64,000 bases of DNA, taken from Pyrocephalus nanus. Taxonomy: Eukaryota > Chordata > Aves > Passeriformes > Tyrannidae. Below the pieces are notes generated by a model. That model was given only the letters and a program-made list of their open reading frames with translations. It had not been told where the DNA came from and did no database searches. Shown piece after piece: positions 25,153 through 39,269 of this stretch. A program made the position numbers and the translations under genes. Numbering within the stretch: position 1 is the first letter of the stretch; every line of letters begins with the position of its first letter. The stretch covers positions 2,805,001-2,869,000 of the forward strand of contig CM076279.1 of NCBI GenBank assembly GCA_038380795.1, given 5' to 3'.

Positions 25153-28100
25153 GAGGAAGAGGCTGGAGCATGACCACATCTTCACACTCACAGCCATGGA
25201 ATACACGGACCACTCTGCCTCCCTCCTGAGGCATTACACACCAAACCACATCCACCCCACCAGCTTCAAACAGTCCCAAGGGCATTTCAGAGTCACAAAA
25301 ACAAGGCAGTGGAGGGTTAAGATCAAATCCACTCCTGACCTACTCCCCAAGGCTCGGATCTGCAGTCATTTAGGTGTTGTTTCAGCGGATTTACAGTAAG
25401 TGAGTAACATCTCCCAGCTGATGAAGCTGCAATAACCCCCAGTGCTCTTCACTGCTGAGTGCACTCAGGCTGCTCAAACAGTGCACTCAGCTGCTTAAAC
25501 ACCACTGCATTTCTCTGGTGGCTCATGACAACTCTCAAACTCAGCTTCAGATGTTTTCTGCACTGGGTTAACTTGGCTTGAGTCAGAGGTGACTGCACTG
25601 GGCTCAGTTTGCTGTGCTTAATGTTGCATGCAACACTTAAAAAAACCCCACAACAAAACCCCCCAGAACCTTTGAGCAGTGCTGTGGCCTTAGCTCTGAG
25701 GTTGGAGTATCACAAAGATCCTTTCTAGGACAATAACCTAAAATATTAGCCTGTAAGAGCCCTATTTGACCCACCAACACGCAGCTTCTGCCTCTGAGTG
25801 CCAAGACCTTCTCAGCATTTCCTCATGTGGAAGAACATTAAAATGAGCAGTGTGTGCTGGGAACCATCAGCTGGACCTTCTGAAAGGGAGATTTGTCTCT
25901 GTGTGTCCCGTTCTGCTGATGTGACAGCGATGGATGAGGTATCCATAACATTCCTTATTGGGCACTGGATTATTTTTGAAAGGAGATCAGTCCAGTCCAG
26001 GGAAAGGAAGTCTGTAGTAAAAACAAATCTCACTTTGATGATGAAGAATTAAAAGGAAAATAAGGAAGAAAGTAGAAACACCCAGTGATTCAGTGGTGAC
26101 AATGAGTCCCTTTTTACCCAGGATCAGTGCAATGTCCCAGAAGAGGTGGATGAAGTGTCCCCTCCCAGTCACACAGCAACTGGTGACATATCTGCTGTAA
26201 AATACCTTAGAGGGATTATCTGTTCAAAGTGGGAATCTCAACCACTTGAGCTTTCTTATGAGTAAACAAAGCCTTATAAAACGCTGGGAAACAGATCATA
26301 CAAGTTCCTCAACCATCAGAAAAATAACCAATGCATTTAACATAAAAGGATTCTGAAAAATAAACAAATACTTGCAGCTCTAAGCTTAGAAGAAAGTAGA
26401 GCTGTAAGAACTTCAAATGTGTGTCATGTTGATTTGTGTTTAAAATAAAATTGGTTTGTATTAATGAGTTTTTCTGCTGCAGCTTCAGCAAGTCACAACC
26501 CTCCTTCTCACAAGGGATCTCACTCTGGTTTTGGGGAACTATCCCTATGATTTTTATCCTTAGGAGATAAAAGAGTTCAACAACCAAGGACCAGGCACAG
26601 TGCTAATGGATCTCTATCTTTTTGTCCACAAAGCATCCTACTGAGTCCAACTCACCAAACCAATACTTCAAAACAGTTGTTAGTACTTTAAATTCAAGAG
26701 TCATTGAAATGTACTAAGTTTTTAAAGTCATCTTGTAAACAAAGCTTTGTAATGAACTAAATTATGCACATTTTACGCACCTATATTAAAAACATTTTCT
26801 ATACCATGGCAACTTCAATTAAAATAGGTTAAGAATTTATTATCCAATTTTCCTTGTGACTAGTAAAATCAGCAATTTGTCAATATTATGAATCCTTTAA
26901 AAGATAAGATCTGATCTGCAAAGCAAACTACTGTGAATGTCACACACATTATCACATGGGTAATGATGTGGCAGAGCACAAATTAACAGGGATAAGTAAT
27001 AAACAGCTATTTAGCTTTCACAGCACAATCTATTACACTGTCAAGTTTAAATGCCTTTTGGGTAAGAACACACAGGCCCATAAATGTGCTACTTAAGGGA
27101 GCAGATAAATGAAATGGTGTGAAATGAAGTGAAAATGAGCAACAGTTCAATGACCAACAGGTTGGTCTCAGCTCCTAAGATCATTCCGAGGAGCATGGAG
27201 CTGTGTAAGCTCTTCCAGAGGAAATCATGGAAGCCACCACCCTCATCACCATAGGTAGTCCTGGTCAGTGGTTCTAGGACTTCCTGGAAACACTAAAATA
27301 TCAGCTTCAGTACTCAGAGATGCACTTTATTACATATTTATACAGTATTTTGTGCATATTGAAGTGTCCCTGTTCCTGAGGGGAAAAAAATTCCATCCAG
27401 AACGTTGGTGCTATTGCACAACTCTTAACTAGGAGCCATCTTTATCCTGTATATATATATATAATGCCATATATATCCTGTATAGGACTACACTGCAGTG
27501 ATGGGGTGAAGTTAATAATTCATTCATAAACGAAACATTCACAGTTTACAACTCTGGCTGGGTAAGATCAAGTTTAGGTCTTGCAGAACTTAAAACAAAC
27601 CAAAGCTGCACACACTAACCTGCCCAGCACACCAGGAGTGGCAGTTCTCCAGACTCAGAACATCCAGTGTCAAGAAAACTTCAGTAACAGCAGTGCAGGT
27701 GGCAGCTGAGGGTAAAATGTTTGCTGTTCAGCAGCGTCAGATCGCAATCCCCACATCCCAGGGCTTAGGCAAAGGTTCTGTTGACTCCATCTCCACACAA
27801 ACTCAGCTTTTCCCACCTTTGCAAACGTATCCCTGACATCTCTCTTGAAAACATCCACAGGGGCTTGTAAAGCGAGGTGTTGAGCTGCCAACTTACATAT
27901 TTGTTCTATTAATTTTAACAGCATTAAGCTGCTTTTAAAGGTCAAACCTCCTTGGTCGGATCCTTTACGTGGGCTGTTCCAGCGCTCTGTATGCTCTGAA
28001 AAACGCCTCTAACGTTTATGAATCTGATAAAAGTATATCACAACTAACCCTGCTTATTTTGTATCTAGCAGGGTGTCAGCCAGGCCTGGGGGGCAGCTTT

Positions 28101-31100
28101 AACACCACCCTACCTGTACAGAGCTAAACATCACTCTCCTCTTCGTGCCCAAACCACGGTCAACACCTCCCTCACCCCAAATCCTGCACTTAACACAGTC
28201 CCAAGAACAGTCCAGCACCCTTTAAGACTAGAATTTAATTATTAGTAATGTATTTGCTCTACCTTGTCTACTCTTGTTCTACAGCTCAAGCATTTTCCCG
28301 AAGCAGAGTGAAAGTGTTGACTCATGAAGAACAACAGTTACCTTCTGACTGATTCCATTTTCAATAAAATTAATGAAAAATGAGTCTTCCCATGTCATTC
28401 CTACAAATAAACACACTTAGGCAACATTTCCATAGGTAACCTAACCCCCAAACTGTTCACTAACCTTGCCATGTATTTCTTGAAGGCTGAAAAGGAACAA
28501 GCAAGGCCCAGGTATCAAAATGCCAGTAGGAAAAGCTACACTGAAAATATTGGCCCCACTCTGGTTTTTACACCTGAGAAAGGAGCAGCACATTTGTGAG
28601 ATCTGCTGTGACATGACATTAAGCAAAATACAATTTTTGATGATTTTTTTCTTCCAAAAGGAGTGCTCTGAAACAGATCTGGACTTTTACAGCAGCCAGT
28701 TAGCTGCCTAAATCCCAGTTAATATAAATGGCACTTAAGCTACAAACTGGGCTTAAAAAAAAAAAAAAAAAAGGGAGGAGAAGAAAGAAAGAAAATCAGA
28801 CATCCATTTGAACAGCTCCACAAAGAGCTTAAAATTAACAGAGCTTATTTTGATTTCTTAATTTACATAAGTACATTTGATTCCAATTTAGTTAACAGCA
28901 GCTGGAAAGCAGAACTTCATATAGGTTGGTTATTGTCACTGCCTTCCTAATAAAATGAGTTTTACTCAAACAGAAGAACCTTGAGCTTACAAGTGCAATA
29001 AAAACAATGCAGTGCACTGGGGAGTGAAAGGATTACTTACCACGCTGAAATTGAGATAAATGTAAATACATTTTCCATTTAACAGTTCTAAGACCTGTAA
29101 CAGACTTGGCCCTCTTGCCTGGAAGAGCAAGATCCAGAATAGTTTCTTATTACCTGATTTACTGTATTTGCTTTGAACTGGATTAGTGAGTCAAAAATTA
29201 AAACATCCAGCCTTCTTTCTCCTCTCCTTTTATCTGATGAAAGAAATGTTTACATTTGTATTCTCCTTTGTACAAACAGAAAGATTTGAATAAGACTGCT
29301 GAGAGACCTACCAGGAAAGGACTCATTTCCTTCTGTCTTTCTACTAAGAATTTTAATGGAGACACTCACATGGGCACATAACAATCCAAAAAACTGAATT
29401 AATGGAACTTAAATATGATGGAGATAAAAAAATGAATCGGCCATAAATATCTGTTTAATACACTGGTCCCCTAAAATAACTTGTGAGAGCAACACACAGA
29501 TAAAATACAGAGTGGCTAAAATAATAAATGAAAATCTACTTGTAATACCAGGTTTTCTGCATCATGCAAACCATAACAATCTATCCCTCAATGATGATTG
29601 ATGAAAATGATACTGAATGTGTTTAGTCTTCCCCATTTTCCTTATGAATAACCTTAAAGCTTTAATTTTTGCATTTCAGGATGTGAAAGGAAAATACTCC
29701 TTTCAGTTCTGAAACAACACTGAAGTAAAGCCTGTTCTGAAAGTGAGGAAGAGCTGCTGATATTCCAGGAAGGCCAGGACTTTTCCTGCAATGGAATACA
29801 GAAATGGAGGCTAAAGATCTCTGCAGTGGCCTGGGAAGAACCACGTGTCAATCTGAGAGTATTTCTGTGTCCAGCATCTCCTAAGTCAAAGCTTTTAACA
29901 AACATTTGCATTTAAATGTTCCGCACATTAAATTTAAAAGCATCAACATTTCCTGAACAACACATAATTCTGACTTAAATGAAGACACAATGCACTACAG
30001 ATTTAAGGATTACTACAGACATTCATTTCTATGAGGCAGCAAAATTAAATGTATTATAGTTCCCAATTTGTCCTCAGATGAGGAACAGGCTGCACTGTCT
30101 GTGAGAAATGTCTTGGCTCTGTCAACTATTGAAGAGACCTCACTGTAAGTAAAAAAACCCTAAAAAGCCCTAAAAAACACCTCAAAAACCATCACACACT
30201 TTTCTTTTGGATGCATTTGTTTAAATTACTGCCTGAAACAAATATATTTTGAGTATTCCAGAAGTTTTACCCCACACATCCCATAAGGGTTTTATGGAGG
30301 CTGTAACGGAAACGGCATCGGATGCAAAACCTGACAGGAGAAAACAAGAGACAAGATGCAAATCCAAAGCCTTATTAATAAGCTGTTCATGCATAAAACA
30401 TCTCCCAACTCCAACTCCTGGAGTTCCTACTTTTAAAAAAGCCAACTCTGGGCAGCAACTCCCACTCAGTCCATCTGCCATGACCACCCCTCAACCGATG
30501 TTTGAGGAGACTCCAAGTTGGTGCCTCGGTCCAAGCTCTGCCCTGACTGTCAATAAAGTGGAAAAGATAAATTTCTTCAAAACTCCAGTACAATCACAGG
30601 AAGCCAGTCACTAAAGAACCCAACACTTCTACCTTCCAACAGATCCCTCGTTTCAACCAGTGACAATGGCTGCAGGATTTCTGTTAATCAGTGAGTTGTG
30701 GTGAATTCCTGTCCGTGCATTATCTGCTTACACAAATAAGATGCAGAATTGCACTCGGGTATCCAACATCTGGCTTTCTCCTTTTCAAACCAACTCCTCC
30801 TTGGAAGAAGGATATTCCAGTTGACCATCTTTAGTGTCAATCTGCTGTCAAACAGATAAACGTGCCACCTACACCTGAGGATGAAAATCCTAGAGGAGGA
30901 GGTCTTTAGTCTAGCCTAGATGTCAGGCTGGAGTCAAGGGCATCAGATGATGGTTCCTAATGTCACACACACACAGCTGATGCTGTTTCAAGTCTCCCTC
31001 TCTGCACCTTCATCCTCAAGTGCTGGTTGCACTATTTCCATCACCTCAGCAGTGGCTCTCCTGACTTGAGAGACCTTTTGGAAGCCTCCTGCTCCACAGC

Positions 31101-33275
31101 TACCAGTTCAGAGAGATGAGATCAATCACAGGGTGATCTGTCCGAAATAAAACGAGAACTCTGTGCGTGTAACATCTCTTTTCTTGAAATGGAGAGGATT
31201 TTTTGGCTCAGTATCTTCCTCTGGCACCTTTACACTGATCTCTGTCCTTTTCATCCCTCTCTGTCCTTGAATTCAGCTGATGCCACTTCGTTTTCTGAAT
31301 GACAAATAGGCCACTGCATCCTGAGGCAGGAATTTCTTCAGATTTATTTATGCAACTGTTTTGAATCTACTGTACTTTGAATAAATATTTATATGCAGTT
31401 TAAATGCAAAACCTAAATGCACACTAAACATTCAGATTCTATGAAACACCAGTAAAGTAAAATAAGCCATTAAATACATCCATTTATACAGGTCCATGTT
31501 TATAGCTAATACCCCCTCCTCTCCAAAAAAAAAAACAAACCCCAAAACACAAGCTCAAAATTGCATTAAGAGACAGGAACAATGTGTTACTCCTAAACTG
31601 AATACTCTGGCAGGGAACAACAGCTGTGGGAAGGGTTTGAAGGAGAAACTGTTGACTGGAAGCAGAGCACCAAATGGAGCTGCCTCCTTTTTGTACTACA
31701 GTGAAGCACAGTCTTTTGAGAGGACATAATTTGCAGGCTTTTGAAATCTGCTGCTTTGCTCTCTGGAAAGCATCACTGTTTTGAAGGACACAGTCTTATT
31801 ATGTGAGAGTAAGAAATGATGACTAGGTACCACATTTCTACTAACACAGAGATCAGGGAACTAGTAGAAAGATTATTTCTTGAATACCTTGAGGTGGTAG
31901 TTTTGACAAATGGCTTCTGATGCCGTTTGTGAGACAAGAGATTTTGGGTTTCCCCATACCTAATTACCACATTAATGAAGGCTATGGCTATAAAGGAATA
32001 GCAAGGCTCTCTCTGCTAAACCTCCCTGAAACTCAGGCACAGGAAAACAAACACTGCCTTCCATATAAATATATGTAAATATTCCATATAAATGGCTACA
32101 TTAGGAGCCATTACTGATTAATGCTGAGTATTTTCTCCATTTGCCTCTGATGCAAAAGATGCCAAGGGAAGGGTTTGATTGCACAGCTTTAGAAATGACA
32201 GCAATCCAACTGAGTACCCCACACAATACCCAGGTAGAGCAGGTAAGGATTAATTGGTACCTTCCCCCCTCCCCAGAATTTCAGATGCTGAAACTGTTTT
32301 TGCCTCTATTGAACCAGCTCGGCCTAGACTGGCTTGTCCCGCAGTGACATGTATATTGAATACAAATCAGACAGCAGAGCTTTAAATCTGTGTTGCAGCT
32401 CTCATTTCCAATTCGAGAACTGTACTATAATCATAAGCTTCTGGTGGATGAAAGGAAATCAGCTCTCTGAATATTAGCTAATGCCACATTTGCAAGTCCT
32501 GAAGAGATCTGTGCTGTTTAAAAAAAAAAATAAAAAAAAATATATAAAAAAAAAGAAGATCATTTCTCGTGAACCTATATATATGAATCGCTTTGTACTG
32601 CTCGACTGATAGAAGCGATGCCTGTGCTGGGATTAAACCCTTTTCATCATAAAACCTCATCTGGTTCGGAGTCCAAGTCCATCAAACCTTTTCCCTTTAA
32701 AGTCCCGCCTTTGATTCCACATCAATTTATTCAAACCGCAGCTGGGTGGCTGAAAACGAAAGGACAGCATCATTTAAACCAACCATGTTCCCAACTTGAA
32801 AGAAGGACTATAATTAAAAAAATGGGCATAAAAGAATGGAAATGGGATAATATTTTTTAATGGTAGTTCAAAGGCCGACAGATGTCAGAGCCTTTGAAGA
32901 TGTCAGTACACTGAGCAAGGAGTTGCCATTAAATAGTTTGCCTGAGAGGTGAAGCAGCTTTTTAATGACTGAAAAAGCCCTTGCAGACACATCCTTGTGT
33001 TTTTAATTTGTCAGAGTTTCTGCAGTATTTTCTGATTAATGACACATGATTATAACTGCATAGCACACATATTTTTATACTTTGTTAAATGAATACTTTA
33101 TTCCACATTCCTTCGGTGCCAGATAAAAACAGGAAAGCTTTACTACAGAGTCCAAAACTATTCAGATTGCTCAAATATTTATGGTAATTTGAGGGGATTG
33201 GCCAGATCCAGAGCTACTATGTGTTGCTACCTTTTGTTCTTTAATGGAGCTATTACTACTGCCATCACAATGTGC

Positions 33276-33309
33276 ATGCATTAAGTGAGCATGTGACCCA
33301 CTAATGCAT
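33276..33309. promoter_or_regulatory. Paired inverted ATGCATTA-type sites
   Basis: atgcattaagtg and cactaatgcat form an inverted pair separated by 11 bp, with one unpaired base. ATGCAT/TAAT cores resemble POU and homeodomain sites. The surrounding 32.9-33.35 kb is repeat-free and AT-rich, in the style of a conserved noncoding element. The regulatory reading is inference only. Confidence 0.3.
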
Positions 33310-35149
33310 TGTGCCCTTCTTGTGCCCTAAACAATCAGAGCTTTCATAACTCACTGATGAACAAAGTCATCAAATCAAAATAACATTAAGAAAAATCCCA
33401 CTGTTGATCCTGAACAATACAAACAATGGCTGTGCCAATGTATTGTAAGAGGAAAATAACTTTTCCAAGGATTAAAAAAAAAAAAGCAGATTGCTAGGAA
33501 ACATCATGTTCAGAAGAAACACAGCAATATTTATAAATGCAGATAAACTCCCCATCTTGGACTGAAAAGATGCTCCTGCTACACCCATCATCCCTCTGTT
33601 AACATATGCAAATTTTTTCTATTTTCACCACGAATGGAAAATGTAGTAGCCTGAAACCCAGGGACAATTTCTTTTGCTCACATCCCTGCTCAGCTTTTGT
33701 GGCCACGTGCCTGCCAAGCTGAGCAGGGAGAGCCCAGGGACAAAACCCAGCCCTGGGGAGGGACAGCAAAGCCAGCGCTGCATGCCCTGCCTTCTATCAC
33801 ACCTTAGAGCAGTCATTCACGTGAAAACACAGTCATTACAAGGGAATTTGATTAATGCACTGCTCCTTCTGCTCTTCCTACCCAGATTCAGCTTGTAACT
33901 GGATCAGAAATAGAAATATGATGGGTTCAGCTAAAAACGTACAGAGGGGTTGGAGGCACCGCAGCAGAGCTTTGTGAAATGAGTTTCTGGTTTCCCCTGA
34001 ACATTCCCATGATTTCCTAAGCGTGAATATTTGGCTTGTTGCAATCCACATGCACCAAAGAACCTCTCTGAAAGAGCCCTGATGCTTACCAACCCCCTCA
34101 GAACCTCCTTGAGGGGAGGAAAGGAACTCCTTGGACGCTTGAGCTGGACACTCTCTGGATCCACGGTGGGAGATGAAGGGAGCTGTGAGCCACAGATGTT
34201 CTGCTGTGTGTCCAAAACACTGTGCAGTTCTCCAACTGCAAAGGCAAGCACTGGAAATTTTGAAAAGACCATGGCTGCAGAGAGAAGAAGTGTAATTCTG
34301 AAATGGAATTCTCCCACATGTATTTATTGAACGAAAACAGAGCCCTGCTAGGAAAAAATATGACTATGTTATGATTTCACTATAAAGAACATGCAGAAGT
34401 AGACTATTTTCAGTACAAATAATTGTAAATCCCATTCCCAACTGACCTGCAGCTTTCCTTCTTGAGTTATTCCAAAGTTACCTTCCAAGACAGTTTTATT
34501 TAAAAGGCAAACCAAAGCCTAAGCTACCACACATCACCGGAACACTCGACTTTTATCACGAATCTCACGAAGTTTTGAAACCTCAGTCCACACCAATGTT
34601 ACATTACACACTTCTGCCACTTTTCCTAGTGGGAGCAGCCAGGAAGCTGCTGAGCAGGATGGGGTGGAGCAGCCACCAGGAACACCCGTGGACCAGAGAT
34701 GTGAGATGAAGAGCTCATACCCTCCTCCACCCCTCTGGCAGGAGTTTGGCAGGCACATTCCAGGTGGAATAAAGGAAGGGAGGCAGCTTTCCCCAACCAA
34801 AGGGCCATTGATGTCTCTCCCCTGTACAGAGACACAGTCCTTTCTGCTGATATTCAGTTATTTTGGCACTATGGTAAAAATAACAAAATAAAACGTTGAA
34901 TTTTAGGCATTTATAGTTCAGCTGAAATAAACCTTCAGAGAACAAAGAAATGGCACTTCTCTAAGCTGTGGGACTTTCTGGAGGATTTCAAATTACTCAC
35001 AAAAGATGTATCAGAATTCTGAAGAAACATTACAAGACTCTTCCCAAGTGGGAAATATCAGACATCCTGAAAACAATGTTTTGCTACAAAACTCCATATA
35101 AGCAGGCAGAGCTGAGCCATTCAAACTCTATCCATTAGAGGGCAATAAT

Positions 35150-35190
35150 ACATACACACACACTCACACACATACACATACAAACACACG
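35150..35190. repeat. Imperfect CA microsatellite
   Basis: An interrupted CA repeat (ca, cacaca, tcacaca, tacaca units) of about 40 bp, followed by a short CT run at 35191-35199. The interruptions suggest an old array. Confidence 0.9.
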
Positions 35191-36672
35191 CTCTCTCACT
35201 CATCCACAACTGATTTTAGCAGGAAATATTAGTATTTTCTGTCTAATGTTACCCATGATACATTGACAGCCTGGGTCCTGTGCCATTCCCTCCCCCCCTC
35301 TCCACTCCCCAACAACAGCATCCAATGGATAAAGGTACAATAAGAAATTACTCTTTACATTTGATTTCCCACAAGGAAATCAGTACAATGCACAGCTTTG
35401 GAAGGGTTACACTCAGTTATTAAACACAGCTTGAGGAGAGTGGACAAATAGCATTTCTATAAGCACAGAAACCACTAGAGGGGTTCCCAAACTTTGAACA
35501 GACAGAAATGTTCTTCACGTGCTCATCTCTTCCACCCAAGTCAAACACTTCTCCTTTTCCTCCAGTCACACAAGAACCTTTGATAACAGCAGCAACTGCA
35601 GACATGGCAAGGGGCCAGGACACTTCAGATGCCTCTTGATGCTACAGACAAACCATGGAAGGGCATTCTTTGGATGCCCCCTGGAACCACTTGAGGGAGG
35701 CAGCTCACGTGCTGTGTCTTCTGCTTTCCTGCTCCAACCAGGCCAGCTGATAAAGCCCATTGTTTATCACAGGTCCCCAACCTGCCCCTGGCTGCTCCCA
35801 CTTCCAACATCCTCCAAGATGTGATATTTGGGATATGAGCTCACTGGGACAGGAATGGTCTGTCCTTACATATTTTCACCAACACAACAGAGACCCCCTG
35901 AGAGGATTCCAGCAATTCAAATAATTGCCATCAGCCCTTAAACTACTGCTTGTCAACATCTCATTAGAGGCAGGATTGCTGGAGTTCACAGAGGCAGCTG
36001 GATCAGTCACATAATGACCAGTAATTCCTGGGAGCATCCACACTCCATTGATTTGTGTTTGGGGTGGAGCTTTTTCCCCCCTTCTGTTTGTTTGTGGGCT
36101 TTTTGTTTTTGTTTTGTTTGGGTTTTTAAAACATATACTACTCTGTAATTATCAATCTGTGTTTCATTAGAAACAGCAATTCAGGTAACAATTCCATCTA
36201 ACAGCTTACTGTTTTCATCAACTGCTGAACAAATATTGATTTTACATTAAACCAGAGGTTTAACTTAGATTCTGACTTCAACTTCATAAGGTCCAAGATG
36301 AAGATGTAGAGTAACACACTGGTCATGTTGCTATCCCAGACAGGACACTCGTGCCCTTGAACTCAGAAATCCCTAAGGATCCCAACTACAGCAGGAGAAC
36401 ACACAGCTCTCTTCAAATCTTCCAGTGTACTCTGTGTTTGCAGCAGCTGCCTTTCCAAAAATCACTTTCTTCGCTATTTCTCTTTTCTAAATTCATTTTA
36501 CAGATGCCAATACAGCAGAAAGCACAGACTACAAAAGAATTCAAGCTGTCAGAGACAACTTTAGAAGAATTGTATCACCCGTGTGGAAGACCGAGTTCAC
36601 TCTTCGTGGGATTTTCAGATCTGTTTCAAGTGAAAACACTGTGTCAGGGGGTTTAGTCTTTCTTTTCTTCCT

Positions 36673-36703
36673 CCCCCCCCCCCTTTTTTTTTTTTTTTTT
36701 TTT
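36673..36703. repeat. C11T20 homopyrimidine tract
   Basis: Eleven C are followed directly by twenty T, inside a longer pyrimidine stretch from about 36656. The minus strand is A20G11. Such tracts can form triplex structures and are prone to length error. Confidence 0.9.
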
Positions 36704-39269
36704 AACTACATCAGTGCTGATTTTATGAACTCTGAAGAACAACTGTAAAACCTCAGAATGGAACGCGCACGATCAGGCCAATATTTTAGGGGTCAAAAGT
36801 AAAGTTTTCTCATTTGTGGTATTTCAGGAGGACCTTCAGGCACAGGAATACAAATTACTGTGAGGGATGTAATTGCAGTTTGAAATATATTGTTTTCTCT
36901 ATTAAACAGAAATCTACAGCATCCTTGACATCGATTTCTGTCATTTTGTCATGATAAACACTCAGGTATTAAGTACCTTCCACATCATGCACCCAGGCAT
37001 GATTCCAATTAGTGCTGAATAGAAGACAAAATGTCAGCTTAATAAGCTTCAATTTGCAGAGTCTTTGAACATCCAATGATATCACCACTTTGCCAATCAT
37101 TCCTTGTACTTTGGCTTCTTTTTTTCCACATCACCTTCCCTGTCAAAAGAAAGTCTTTCAAATCCCCAGAAAGGGAAGACATGAACAACGTCAGTCACTG
37201 GTCTGACTGAGCTGAAAGATCCAAAAATGACTCCCCAATACATCAACAGAGAACTGTGATGTGCACAATACTCCCTCAAAGCTAATTTGCTGCCAACATG
37301 TAGAGTAATTGGGGGAAAAAAGTCTACTTTAAAGTCATACTGTGAAAAATATTTTTTTGCATGAAATCAACACTAAAGACCTTAAATCACTGTCAGAGTC
37401 TGTGCCACTCGTTCAGAGGAAGAAACAGGATTTGTTCAGGTAAGATGACAATCATTTCTTCAAAGGTGAGGGGGCCAAGGAACAGCTCTGCTGTCTGACT
37501 TGATGTTGAAAATAATCACTGTACTTAAAAATAATGGGAATTATTTCTCATTTGTTTCTTAAAAAAAAAAAAAAAAGGTTTCCAAGAAGAAGAAGAAGAC
37601 AAATGCAGAGATGGCATGTGCAGTTCTGAGAGGCTGAACATCCGAGGCTTGCCCATGTCCAGAGCCCACAGCTGAGGACACACGATGTTTTCTCCATCTG
37701 GAAATTTCCCCAAGGGCAGAACCCGAAATCCCTGCTCTCATCTGGGTGTGAGGGAAAACAGAAACACTAAGTGGCAGCAGAAGAGACAAGGGATAACAAA
37801 CCAGGATGGGAAGTGTGGAGCGATGGGCTCCACGTGGGCTCTCCAGGGCTGCTGGTCCTGCCCGAGGACCCAATTTAGGGACCCAGTTCCAAGAAGGAGG
37901 TGGGCAATGGGCTCTCCTGACCTGAATCCCTGGAGGAGGTGGTGGCAGCAGGGCTGACCAGAGCACAGCACCACCCAGGTCCAACACAATTCATGGCACT
38001 GCGCCAATTCGTCCCGTTTTTTTGGCTTGCACGTCCCACGGAGCCCAGCCAGGAGCCCTTTGCTGGCACCCATCTGTTAGTCAGTGCTCAGAGCTGGCAG
38101 GAGACAAACCCCAGCCCACTCTGGGTGGGTTTGATGTGCCAGGAGCCAGTGCTTTGGTAGAAAAGGAGCTGGAGCAGCTCGGAGGGAGCGGATCTGACGC
38201 TGCTTCCCGGAGGAGCACACGGTGGGAATGGCATTTCCCTCCAGCTGATGGGATAGCAAATTCCATACTTGTGAGGCAGAAAAGGAGACTTTGAGGAGTT
38301 GCTACAGACACAGGGGTTGGGCCAGTGGGGAAACAGCTGCAGAGATGTTTAACAGTGGAATACTCAGCCCATGCCAGCACCATCACCTTCAGACCTGCAC
38401 ACAACCCACCATGGGGTTTGAGGGCTTTTACCCCTCATGAAATGCAGGAAAACCAGAGAAGTCTCCCATTTTTCTTCCTAACTAGAGCAGGAGGAACAGG
38501 CAGAGGCAGTGTAGGGCACCCAGGGCAGTGCAATCTGCCACAAGCATCTCAGCTGCAATTTGTTACTGGTTTTCCACTTGAAGGTTCCTTTATAATACTT
38601 TAATGTGGGAGCGTGCAGAGCTGTATGGATGGGCTCATATTTCTCAGCTGACATATCTTCAGCCAAAGCATGTCAGCTACAGGAGAGGGCAAGGCTTTGC
38701 ACTGGCTCTGGGATTTCTTCTTCCCCCATCAGAAACCACATAAAAGAAAAATACAAATAAATCAGCTCTCCAAAATTGCTATTTATTACCTCATCATGAA
38801 ACCGTCTACTGGACCCTGCAGTGGTATTGAGTAATATCATTACTTAAACCATAAAGAGGTTGTATTTATTACTCAAAATTGGGAAAATTAGCATCCATAT
38901 GGATCTTATTGTTTTACAAGCAGTTATGCTGCCAAAACAAGTGGTGTTAACATTCCGAACTACAGATTGTCACCGTTTCTCGTCCAGTGTTTCATTCTTT
39001 CATTTGGTATTTAAAATACCTTTGAATTGAGGAACTGAACAGATCATAGAATCTCTGCTATCAGATAAATCATTTAACAGCCAGACTACTGTTCAAAACT
39101 TGATTTACGGTGGCAGTGAGTGAATGGAATTAACATCTGCTGACCTAAGGAAGAGAGACTAAATTGATTTTGGATAATCTTTCTTTAGAAAAGGGATGAG
39201 AGAAAAAGCACACTCTAAGAAATTTAACTACTTAATTTGCAATACATAGCACCTTAGTAGGTAATCCCA

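Noticed and set aside
25104..25394. Possible plus-strand exon between a tttatttttcag acceptor and a gtaagt donor
   Set aside because: The only long open frame here has in-frame stops just after the acceptor (25124 and 25133), and the peptide is not recognised. At most it could be a noncoding exon.
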